From: Lactobacillus helsingborgensis
Lineage (GTDB): Bacteria > Bacillota > Bacilli > Lactobacillales > Lactobacillaceae
Assembly (NCBI RefSeq): GCF_000970855.1
Contig: NZ_KQ034047.1
Coordinates: 567,093-612,229 of the forward strand
Direction: 5' to 3'
DNA length: 45,137 nucleotides
The position numbers and the translations under genes were made by a program. Under the pieces are notes generated by a model. The model made no database searches. It saw only the letters and a program-made list of their open reading frames with translations, and was not told the origin of the DNA. Positions 25,662 through 33,270 of this stretch are shown here, piece after piece (position 1 is the stretch's first letter; the number at the start of each line of letters is the position of its first letter).

Positions 25662-26969
25662 ATGAATTTTATAAAGAGTTATTTTCAACTCGATAAATAT
25701 AAAACCAACGTTAAAATTGAATTTCTCGCTGGTCTAACAACTTTTATCAGCATGTCATACATTTTATTTGTTAATCCTAGTGTTTTGGGCGCTAGCGGCA
25801 TGGATAAAGGTGCTGTTTTTACAGCAACAGCCTTAGCTAGTGCATTAGGTACAGCAATAATGGGTATAGTTGCCAATTATCCTATTGGTGAGGCCCCTGC
25901 TTTAGGCATCAATGCTTTTTTTGCTTATACAGTCTGTGTAGGTATGCATGTTTCATGGGAAACAGCTTTGGCGGCAGTTTTTGTTGCTTCAATTATTTTT
26001 ATTCTGATCACTATGTTTAAGTTAAGGGAAAAGATTATCAACGCTATCCCTTCTGACCTAAAATTCGCGATTTCTTCTGGAATTGGTTTGTTCATTGCAT
26101 TCTTAGGAATGCAAGACGGTGGCTTAATCGTAGGAAATAAGTCTACTTTAGTTGGACTAGGTTCCCTTCATGATCCAGCCGTTTGGATTACCATTTTTGG
26201 CTTAATTGTCACTGTTATCTTAATGATTTTAAATGTACCCGGTGCTATTTTTATCGGTATGGTCTTAGCTGCCATTTTTGGTGTAATAACTGGACAGATT
26301 TCTTTGCCAACCAAAATAGTTTCAGTGGCGCCAAGTATTGCTCCTTCATTTGGTCAAGCAATTTTTCATGTGAAAGATATTAATACTTTACAAATGTGGG
26401 TAGTTGTATTGACTTTTCTCTTGGTTACATTCTTTGACACTGCTGGTACCTTAATCGGTTTAGCCCAACAAGCTGGTTTTATGAAAGATAATAAAATGCC
26501 ACGTGTAGGCAAAGCCTTAGCTTCTGACTCAACAGCCATGATGGTTGGTTCAATTTTGGGAACTTCACCAGTCGGTGCTTTCGTTGAGTCAAGTGCTGGT
26601 ATTGCGGTTGGCGGACGGACAGGTTTAACAGCTGTCTTCGTAGCCATTTTCTTCTTAATATCAATGATATTCAGTCCACTTTTAGGCTTATTTACCACTC
26701 ACGTGACTGCACCGGCATTAATTATTGTTGGTGTCCTAATGGCACAAAATACGGCACACATACATTGGGATAAAATGGAAATTGCCGTGCCGGCTTTCCT
26801 AATATTAATTGGTATGCCTCTTACCTATTCCATTTCAGATGGTTTGGCTTTAGGACTGATAACCTATCCAATATGTATGGTTGCAGCTAAACGTGCTAAA
26901 GAAGTTACCCCAATGATGTGGATACTGTTCTTCGTATTTATAGTTTTCTTATGGGTTTTGAACTTCTAA
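25662..26969 (+). CDS. NCS2-family purine permease (PbuG/AzgA-like), copy 1
   Basis: A 435-residue membrane protein with 12-14 hydrophobic segments of the AzgA branch of the NCS2 family, which import hypoxanthine, guanine or adenine with protons. LAGLTTFISMSYILFVNPSVL at the start is the family hallmark, and so are PALGINAFFAYTV near residue 85 and TFFDTAGTLIG near residue 258. The ribosome binding site is GGGAGAGG. The promoter region has TATAAT at 25606-25611 and an inverted GTTTAC/GTAAAC pair. A terminator follows, so it is separate from the second copy. Confidence 0.92.
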   Translation: MNFIKSYFQLDKYKTNVKIEFLAGLTTFISMSYILFVNPSVLGASGMDKGAVFTATALASALGTAIMGIVANYPIGEAPALGINAFFAYTVCVGMHVSWETALAAVFVASIIFILITMFKLREKIINAIPSDLKFAISSGIGLFIAFLGMQDGGLIVGNKSTLVGLGSLHDPAVWITIFGLIVTVILMILNVPGAIFIGMVLAAIFGVITGQISLPTKIVSVAPSIAPSFGQAIFHVKDINTLQMWVVVLTFLLVTFFDTAGTLIGLAQQAGFMKDNKMPRVGKALASDSTAMMVGSILGTSPVGAFVESSAGIAVGGRTGLTAVFVAIFFLISMIFSPLLGLFTTHVTAPALIIVGVLMAQNTAHIHWDKMEIAVPAFLILIGMPLTYSISDGLALGLITYPICMVAAKRAKEVTPMMWILFFVFIVFLWVLNF

Positions 26970-26980
26970 AATTAATATCT

Positions 26981-27017
26981 AAAAAGCAAATATATTTTAA
27001 ATATATTTGCTTTTTTT
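26981..27017 (+). terminator. Intrinsic terminator of purine permease 1
   Basis: AAAAAGCAAATATAT pairs with ATATATTTGCTTTTT around a 5-base loop and continues in T. Confidence 0.9.
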
Positions 27018-27273
27018 AACACATTTTTTATAAGAGTTACTAACTATTTATCTAATCTCCAAACTAGATTTATTGCACACTAAATTTTGGTGGAGCCTTT
27101 TTTTAATAATTAAGCAATGATTTTATTTTAACCAATCACAAAGATACTAATCAAAACTAGCCAATAGCAAGTATTTCCTGGGAAATATTCTCTATTCGGG
27201 TAACTCACAGTACAAATAAGTTATATACTAGATATATTAGTTTTTTGTAATTTAAATATTTTTGGAGGAAAAA
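27018..27273. other. Leader region between the two purine permease genes
   Basis: No gene is seen. It contains a T-rich segment after GGTGGAGCC (about 27091-27106), possibly a second weak terminator, and a Noc-like palindrome at 27173-27186. I find no purine riboswitch core. Confidence 0.4.
27173..27186. promoter_or_regulatory. Noc-binding-sequence-like palindrome
   Basis: ATTTCCTGGGAAAT is the same variant as the one at 25085 and differs from the consensus by one base. It lies about 90 bases before the start of purine permease 2. Confidence 0.55.
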
Positions 27274-28584
27274 ATGACGACATTAGACAAAGTCTTTCAT
27301 TTAAACGATGCTCATACCACTGTTAAACGTGAATTGATAGCTGCATTAACCACGTTTGTCAGTCTCTCCTACATCCTTTTTGTTAACCCTAACATTTTAC
27401 ACGCAGCTGGTATTGATAAAGGAGCAGCGTTTACTGTCACAGCAATTTCAATTGCAATTGGCTGTTTCATTATGGGTTTGGTAGCAAATTATCCTGTAGC
27501 TTTAGCGCCAACATTAGGTAGTGCTGCGTTTTTTGCTTACAATGTCTGTGGCGGCATGCATATTAACTGGCAAACAGCTTTAGCTGCAGTTTTAGTAGCG
27601 TCTATCTTGTTTATTTTGATAACAGTCTTGAAATTACGTGAAATAGTAGTTGATGCTATTCCACAAGATTTGAAATATGCTATTTCAGCTGGGATCGGTT
27701 TATTTATCGCATTCATTGGTTTGCAAAATGGTAAATTAATCGTAAACAGTGACTCAAATTTAGTTACTCTAGGTAAGTTTAATTCACCAGCTGTTTGGAT
27801 TACTCTCTTTGGTTTAACCTTAACAGTAATTTTAATGGCTATGAATATTCCCGGCTCAATCTTTATCGGCATGGTGGTAACAGCTGTGTTCGGGGTGATT
27901 ATCGGTCAAGTCGCTGTTCCTAAAGGTATTATTGCCACTGCTCCCAGTATTGCCCCTACCTTTGGGCAAGCTGTTTTCCATTTAAAAGACATTAATACTC
28001 CACAATTGTTTATGGTAGTTTTAACGTTTCTTTTAGTTACATTTTTTGATACCGCAGGTACCCTGATTGGTATGACAGAACAAGCCGGTATGGTCGATGA
28101 AAATGGTAAGATTCCACGTATCGGCAGGGCCTTTATTTCTGATTCTTTAGCAATGGTTGAAGGAGCTGTCTTGGGCACAGCACCACTCGGGACTTCTGTA
28201 GAATCAAGTGCGGGAATTGCAATGGGAGGCCGTACCGGATTAACTGCCATTTTTGTAGGAATCTTTTTCTTGATTTCAATGATTTTCAGCCCGCTGTTAG
28301 CTGTTATTCCTACCACTGTAACTGCACCTGCATTGATCATTGTCGGTGTGCTAATGGCAGGAAACCTGAAAAAAATTAACTGGGACAAATTTGAGATTGC
28401 TTTTCCAGCATTTTTAACTGTAGTTGGCATGCCACTAACTTATAGTATTTCAGATGGTTTGGCTCTTGGTATGATCGCCTACCCGATTACTATGATCGCT
28501 TCTAAGCAAGCCAAAAAAGTTTCACCAATGATGTACGTCTTACTAGTTGTGTTCGTGCTCTTTTTCTTAATCACAAATATGTAA
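27274..28584 (+). CDS. NCS2-family purine permease (PbuG/AzgA-like), copy 2
   Basis: A 436-residue paralogue of the preceding permease with the same landmarks (LTTFVSLSYILFVNPNIL, PTLGSAAFFAYNV, TFFDTAGTLIG). The start is the ATG at 27274 behind TTGGAGG; an in-frame TTG at 27262 would fall inside that ribosome binding site. The motif PALGINAFF of copy 1 reads PTLGSAAFF here, a change in a conserved segment that may alter base preference. Confidence 0.92.
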   Translation: MTTLDKVFHLNDAHTTVKRELIAALTTFVSLSYILFVNPNILHAAGIDKGAAFTVTAISIAIGCFIMGLVANYPVALAPTLGSAAFFAYNVCGGMHINWQTALAAVLVASILFILITVLKLREIVVDAIPQDLKYAISAGIGLFIAFIGLQNGKLIVNSDSNLVTLGKFNSPAVWITLFGLTLTVILMAMNIPGSIFIGMVVTAVFGVIIGQVAVPKGIIATAPSIAPTFGQAVFHLKDINTPQLFMVVLTFLLVTFFDTAGTLIGMTEQAGMVDENGKIPRIGRAFISDSLAMVEGAVLGTAPLGTSVESSAGIAMGGRTGLTAIFVGIFFLISMIFSPLLAVIPTTVTAPALIIVGVLMAGNLKKINWDKFEIAFPAFLTVVGMPLTYSISDGLALGMIAYPITMIASKQAKKVSPMMYVLLVVFVLFFLITNM

Positions 28585-28607
28585 AAATATTAATTTAATT
28601 ATTAAGG

Positions 28608-28633
28608 ATCACTTCTTTAGAAGTGATTTTTTT
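28608..28633 (+). terminator. Intrinsic terminator of purine permease 2
   Basis: ATCACTTC and GAAGTGAT form an 8-bp stem with a 4-base loop, followed by seven T. Confidence 0.95.
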
Positions 28634-28728
28634 GTTTTCTACATAATTAATAAATATTTATTTTTTGTTTGTTTAGTATTATAATGCAACATAATATTTT
28701 AACTAACAGCGAAAGAAGCGAAATTACT

Positions 28729-29019
28729 ATGCCCAAAACTGCCAAAAAATTGCTTAATCAATATACCGGTACCACTACTTTCTTTATTGTTGCTTTACTA
28801 ACCAGTTTCAATTCTGCCTTTTTCCCCTATTCTATTACTGGAAGGCTCTGCGCCATTTTATGGCTCATCACTTTTAGCTTTACACTATTTGCTGGCGAAT
28901 ATTTGATCAATCATATTAGCCTTGATAACAAAAATACGGCAAAAGCAGTAGTAAATTTCAGTATCTGGCTTTTAGCAGCTTTAGTACTGGTATTATTCGG
29001 CTTAGTTTTTCAAAAATAA
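28729..29019 (+). CDS. Small membrane protein of unknown function
   Basis: A 96-residue protein starting MPKTAKKLLNQYTG, with three hydrophobic segments at about residues 15-33, 36-55 and 74-93. I use the ATG at 28729, because the earlier in-frame starts overlap a promoter-like TATTATAAT at 28677-28685. The ribosome binding site (GAAAGAAG) is weak and rather distant. I do not recognise the family. Confidence 0.55.
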   Translation: MPKTAKKLLNQYTGTTTFFIVALLTSFNSAFFPYSITGRLCAILWLITFSFTLFAGEYLINHISLDNKNTAKAVVNFSIWLLAALVLVLFGLVFQK

Positions 29020-29138
29020 AGGGTAACCAGCGCTTAAATTTCAAGCTACCTTTCCCCAGTCTTTTTGCACGAACACTAAAAATTTGTTATGTTAGATAAC
29101 AGTTAAGTCATTTATTGAAAGGGATGTTATAAAGTAGG

Positions 29139-30125
29139 TTGAGCAGTGCTTGCTTAATTTATTACTATGCTAGAAAAAAGGCAAAATTAGCCAAAAAAGA
29201 TTATAAAAAAGCGCCACTTTCAAAAGTTCATTTGCGGGTATTAACTGCCATTGTTTTGGGCCAATTTACCTGCGGCTTTTCATTAGGGATTACTGGCGGC
29301 GCGCTAACTAATGCTACAAAATATATTCAAATTAGTGATATGTGGACCGGACTTATTGGTGCTGGTGGACTAATTGGTTTATCTAGTAGCGCACTTATCG
29401 GTCGTTTATCCGATAAAATTGGCCGTAGCCAATTATTGATGAGCAACATGTATATATTAGCTATCCTTTCACTTTTGCATCCCCTTACAAGCAGTTTAGC
29501 GCTGACTTTTTTAATTAGGATTGGCATTGGACTGATGATGGCAATTGATTTTACAGCGGGTAATGCTTTATTAACTGAATGGCTGCCTAAAGGTGAGGAC
29601 AGTAAACGACAAAGTCACCTATTAATCTACTGGGGTTTAGGATTTATTGCTTCGTATTTAACTGGGACTTATCTTGAAGGATATGGTCAACATACCTGGC
29701 AAATTATTTTAGCAACTGGTGCCATACCAGCATTGCTCACAGCTCTTTTCCGTAGTTTCTTTCCCTTGCCGCCTTCTCCTGGATGGTTAGCAAGTAAGGG
29801 TAAAATTAAAGCTGCAAACAGATTAATTGGTAAAATTTTAGGTCATAAATGGGGCATCTCTTGTCACTTTAAACGCTCTAAAAAGCAAGGACAAGTTTCT
29901 TGGACAATACTTTTTAGCAAAAAGTATATCAGAAGTACCTTAGTAGGCGGCAGTTTTTATGCATGTCAAACTTTTGCCTTCTTTGGAATTAGTATTTTCT
30001 TGCCTATTTTGCTACAGGGGATGAATATTACTAATCCTAAGATTTCGGGAAATTTATACAACATTAGCATGTTAATAGGTATCTTTTGGGGGTCATATCA
30101 TATTCTAATAGCGTGTCTTTTTTAG
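29139..30125 (+). pseudogene. MFS transporter, truncated (sugar-porter-like)
   Basis: The frame encodes the first two-thirds of a major facilitator. GQFTCGFSLGITGGAL in helix 1, GRLSDKIGRSQLL in the loop between helices 2 and 3, and a long central loop (PPSPGWLASKGKIKAANRL) are the usual sugar-porter pattern. After about eight helices the frame stops at residue 328; full-length relatives have about 450 residues. The stop lies in TTAG, overlapping the stop of the convergent ClC gene, so the missing C-terminal third is not present downstream. The start is also poor: a TTG with no well-placed ribosome binding site and an unusual N-terminus. I read this as a deletion remnant. Confidence 0.7.
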
Positions 30126-31678
30126 CCGTCGTAGCGCACTTTTTGCATCCGTTTAATTTGGTTAAATACTGCCCCTCGGTGACCTGCATCTAAGGTCAAA
30201 ATCAGAGAATCACCTGCTTTAATTATAGTCTGACCATTGGGAATAATAGACTTACCATCGCGATAAATTGCTTTAACTAAAGTATGTTGAGGCCATTTGA
30301 TTTGCATAATCATTTTCCCGTTTAATTGACTATCTTCATAAATAGGCACAGTCAATTGATCAGTTTCACCAGAAATTTTAACCTGCTGCTTTTTACTCTT
30401 TGTCAACATTACACGTGCCAGCGTACCATATATTGGCTCTCCATTTAAAAATTCATCGACTAGCAGCGCCACAAAAGCCACCACGGCGAGTGGCATTAAA
30501 TGTAGTAATGAGCCAACCATTTCCGTAATGAGCATTATGGCAGTAAAAGGTGCCCGTATTACCGCAGCAAAAAACCCCGCCATAGCAAAAATTACTAGAT
30601 TAATAACCAATTTTGCTGGTAATAAATGAAGCTGCACTAAAGTTAAGCCATAGACTGCACCAATTAAAGCACCCATTGTCAATATTGGCAGAAAAATGCC
30701 ACTGGGAAGTCCTGAATCATAGGAAATAATGGAAAATACTATTCTAATGATAAAGAAAAATACCAAAATGCCAATCACCTTCCAGCCACTGTGATTAATT
30801 ATTTGTGGTAAAGCTAAAATCAAACGATTACCTGGACCGGTTATTAGTGGCCAAAAGTAGGCAATTGGGATTAACAAAAATAGTGGGATCAACCCGTAGA
30901 GCCTGCTAGGTAAGAAAGTAATTTTTGTGTATAACTTTTTACCCTTAAAGAGTCCAGCTTTATATAAGTGACCTAATAATCCTAAGAGCAAACCTAAAAT
31001 GAGCAAATAGCCATATAACTTTACGGGAAAGGAATGACGATAAACAAGAGATAAAGATGGCTTCTGCCCAAAAATATTGGAAACAACAAAATCAGCTACT
31101 AAAGCACCTGCAAGTGCGTTCATCCAGACCCGGGGAGAAAAGTTGTGAAAGACTTCTTCAAGTACGAATAAGGCTCCACTTAGCGGAGCCCCAAAAGCAG
31201 CAGCCAAACCGCTGGCTGCTCCTGTTGCTAAAAGCACGCGAGCGTTTGTTTTAGACTCTTTAGCGCTTTCTCCGACACCTTGACCTATAGTTGAGCCTAT
31301 TTGTAAAGAAGGACCCTCAGGTCCTAAAAACAGCCCTGTACTTATAACTAAAATGCCTCCTACTACTTTACGCCATAGTGTCGGCCACCAGCTTAAAGTC
31401 AGGTTCCCTGCCAATTGCAGTTTTACTTCAGGTATGCCTGAACCACCAACATGCGGGTATTTTTTAACAAAATAGCCTGCAATTATTCCTACCGCCATCA
31501 GACCAATAATAATGGGTATAAACCAGAGAAAGTTTTTATGTGCCATGTGAAACAGAGTCAACCATAGCTTTGTCATTTTGGCGATGCCAAAGCGAAAAAA
31601 GCCAACTACTATGCCACTACAGAGTCCTACCACCATGGCTAGGACCAAAAGTTTTATTTGCGCTTTTTTATTTTTCAT
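30122..31678 (-). CDS. ClC-family H+/Cl- exchange transporter with TrkA-C domain
   Basis: A 518-residue membrane protein. Selectivity-filter motifs are GSGIP (residues 79-83), GPEGP (119-123) with the gating glutamate Glu121, and GIFLP further on. The segment FVLEEVFHNF (Glu174-Glu175) matches the E202/E203 region of E. coli ClC-ec1, so the internal proton glutamate is present and antiport rather than channel activity is likely. Residues about 435-518 form a TrkA-C-type regulatory domain, which binds small ligands in relatives. A likely role is charge balance or acid tolerance. Confidence 0.9.
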   Translation of the reverse strand: MKNKKAQIKLLVLAMVVGLCSGIVVGFFRFGIAKMTKLWLTLFHMAHKNFLWFIPIIIGLMAVGIIAGYFVKKYPHVGGSGIPEVKLQLAGNLTLSWWPTLWRKVVGGILVISTGLFLGPEGPSLQIGSTIGQGVGESAKESKTNARVLLATGAASGLAAAFGAPLSGALFVLEEVFHNFSPRVWMNALAGALVADFVVSNIFGQKPSLSLVYRHSFPVKLYGYLLILGLLLGLLGHLYKAGLFKGKKLYTKITFLPSRLYGLIPLFLLIPIAYFWPLITGPGNRLILALPQIINHSGWKVIGILVFFFIIRIVFSIISYDSGLPSGIFLPILTMGALIGAVYGLTLVQLHLLPAKLVINLVIFAMAGFFAAVIRAPFTAIMLITEMVGSLLHLMPLAVVAFVALLVDEFLNGEPIYGTLARVMLTKSKKQQVKISGETDQLTVPIYEDSQLNGKMIMQIKWPQHTLVKAIYRDGKSIIPNGQTIIKAGDSLILTLDAGHRGAVFNQIKRMQKVRYDG

Positions 31679-31718
31679 AGTACCTCCACTCTTTAGCTAA
31701 AATATTTTTCACACTAGC

Positions 31719-31752
31719 AAAAAACCAGTCAAAGCTCAAACTTAACTGGTTT
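31719..31752 (-). terminator. Intrinsic terminator of gnd
   Basis: On the minus strand AAACCAGT pairs with ACTGGTTT and is followed by a six-base T run. It lies between gnd and the ClC gene. Confidence 0.85.
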
Positions 31753-31756
31753 CAGT

Positions 31757-31772
31757 TGTTACACGTGTAACA
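31757..31772. other. parS site
   Basis: TGTTACACGTGTAACA is a perfect 16-bp palindrome and matches the ParB-binding consensus (TGTTNCACGTGAAACA) at all but one position. It sits in the 23 bases between the gnd stop codon and its terminator, about 13 kb from dnaA. Confidence 0.82.
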
Positions 31773-31775
31773 AAA

Positions 31776-33161
31776 TTATTTTTCTTCATACCATTGGGTG
31801 TGGTAAACACCGTCACGGTCATTTCTGAGATAGGTATGGGCACCAAAGTAGTCACGTTGCCCTTGAATGAGATTTGCCGGCAAACTCGGGTTAAAGATTG
31901 ATTCTAAGTAATTCAGTGATGCGCTTAAAGTCGGTGTTGGAATGCCCGCTTTAGTTGCTAGTTCAATTACAGCCCGTAATGCTGGAATATTCTTGTTCAT
32001 CAAGTCTTTAAAGTATGGATCTTGGAACATATTATCAAGCTTTTTGCCCTCAGCAAAAGCTTTTTCAATATCTTTTAACATTGATGAGCGAATAATACAC
32101 CCTGCTTCCCATGATTGTGCAATTGCTGGATAACGTAAGTCCCAATTATAAGCATCAGCAGCCATTTTTAATTGTTGGAAGCCTTGAGCATAAGCTACAG
32201 CTTGGCTCAATTGCAAAGCTTGACCGAGATTATCAACCAAGTCGTCAGGTACAGCACCACTCCATTTTACTTCTGCACCTTCACGCGTAGTTGCCTTAGA
32301 CATAAAACGGCTAATAACTGCTTCAGCGATTACGCTAATTGGCGCACCTAAATGCACACCATCTTCAAGCATCCAATTACCAGTACCCTTGTAAGATGCA
32401 ACATTCAAAATATGATCAATCACATGGTCAGGGGTCAACTCATCTTTTTGCTTTAAAACTTCAGCCGTTATTTCACTAAGATACGCCTTGACTATCCCCT
32501 TGTTCCAGTCAGCAAAGATGGCCGACATTTCGTCATTTGTTTTGCCTGCAACTTTTCGCAGTATATCATAGACTTCAGAAAATTCCTGCATGATGCCATA
32601 TTCGATACCATTATGAACCATTTTGACATAATGTCCGCTACCTTCTGGACCAATAAAGCTGACACATGGCTGACCTTCCTCATTTTTAGCTGCAATCGCC
32701 TCTAATATAGGTGCGACCTCATTATAGGCTTCTTCATCACCACCCGGCATGAGCGCAGGGCCATTTAAAGCACCTTCTTCACCACCTGAGACACCCATTC
32801 CAATAAAATGAATACCATGTTTTTCCATTTCATGAAAACGGCGATTGGTATCATGAAAATTAGAATTGCCACCATCAAGCAAAATATCACCCTGATCAAG
32901 CAAAGGTAATAATTTTTGCAAAGTCTCATCAACGGGCTTACCCGCTGCTATTTGAATTAAAATTTTGCGCGGCTTTTCCAGTGAATTAACAAATTCCTCC
33001 CAAGTATAAGTTGGTTTTAGTTTAGCATCCTTATATTTAGCAAAAGCATCAACTTCTGGCTTATCAATTGAAAAGCCAGAAACGGAAAAGCCATTATTTC
33101 TAATATTTAAAGCCAGGTTCTTACCCATAACCGATAAGCCTATAATACCGAATTGTTGCAT
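31776..33161 (-). CDS. gnd: 6-phosphogluconate dehydrogenase, decarboxylating
   Basis: A 461-residue enzyme that oxidises 6-phosphogluconate to ribulose 5-phosphate, CO2 and NADPH. The dinucleotide fold opens with FGIIGLSVMGKNLALNI, substrate-binding GVSGGEEGALNGPALMPGG is near residue 127, and HYVKMVHNGIEYG near 180 holds the catalytic lysine. The start is set at the ATG at 33161 behind GGAGG, 9 codons inside a longer open frame. It is monocistronic with its own terminator. Confidence 0.96.
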   Translation of the reverse strand: MQQFGIIGLSVMGKNLALNIRNNGFSVSGFSIDKPEVDAFAKYKDAKLKPTYTWEEFVNSLEKPRKILIQIAAGKPVDETLQKLLPLLDQGDILLDGGNSNFHDTNRRFHEMEKHGIHFIGMGVSGGEEGALNGPALMPGGDEEAYNEVAPILEAIAAKNEEGQPCVSFIGPEGSGHYVKMVHNGIEYGIMQEFSEVYDILRKVAGKTNDEMSAIFADWNKGIVKAYLSEITAEVLKQKDELTPDHVIDHILNVASYKGTGNWMLEDGVHLGAPISVIAEAVISRFMSKATTREGAEVKWSGAVPDDLVDNLGQALQLSQAVAYAQGFQQLKMAADAYNWDLRYPAIAQSWEAGCIIRSSMLKDIEKAFAEGKKLDNMFQDPYFKDLMNKNIPALRAVIELATKAGIPTPTLSASLNYLESIFNPSLPANLIQGQRDYFGAHTYLRNDRDGVYHTQWYEEK

Positions 33162-33215
33162 TGATAGTCCTCCATCATTAAAAATCATACTTTATTATTA
33201 TACTTGTAAGACAGC

Positions 33216-33250
33216 AAAAAAGCGAAACTTTCAAAAAGTTCCGCTTTTTT
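33216..33250 (-). terminator. Terminator of the pyruvate oxidase gene
   Basis: AAAAAAGCGAAACTT and AAGTTCCGCTTTTTT pair (one G-U) around a short loop. The T run on the minus strand terminates leftward transcription from the oxidase gene; the symmetric flanks would allow function in both directions. Confidence 0.85.
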
Positions 33251-33270
33251 CATTCTAATAATTTAGCTTA

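Noticed and set aside
27018..27273. Purine riboswitch or T-box in the leader of purine permease 2
   Set aside because: The conserved core sequences of both classes are missing; only a weak GGTGGAGCC plus T tract is seen.
30046..30060. ATTTCGGGAAAT near the end of the MFS remnant as a fourth Noc site
   Set aside because: It lacks two central bases of the 14-mer, so the half-sites are wrongly spaced.
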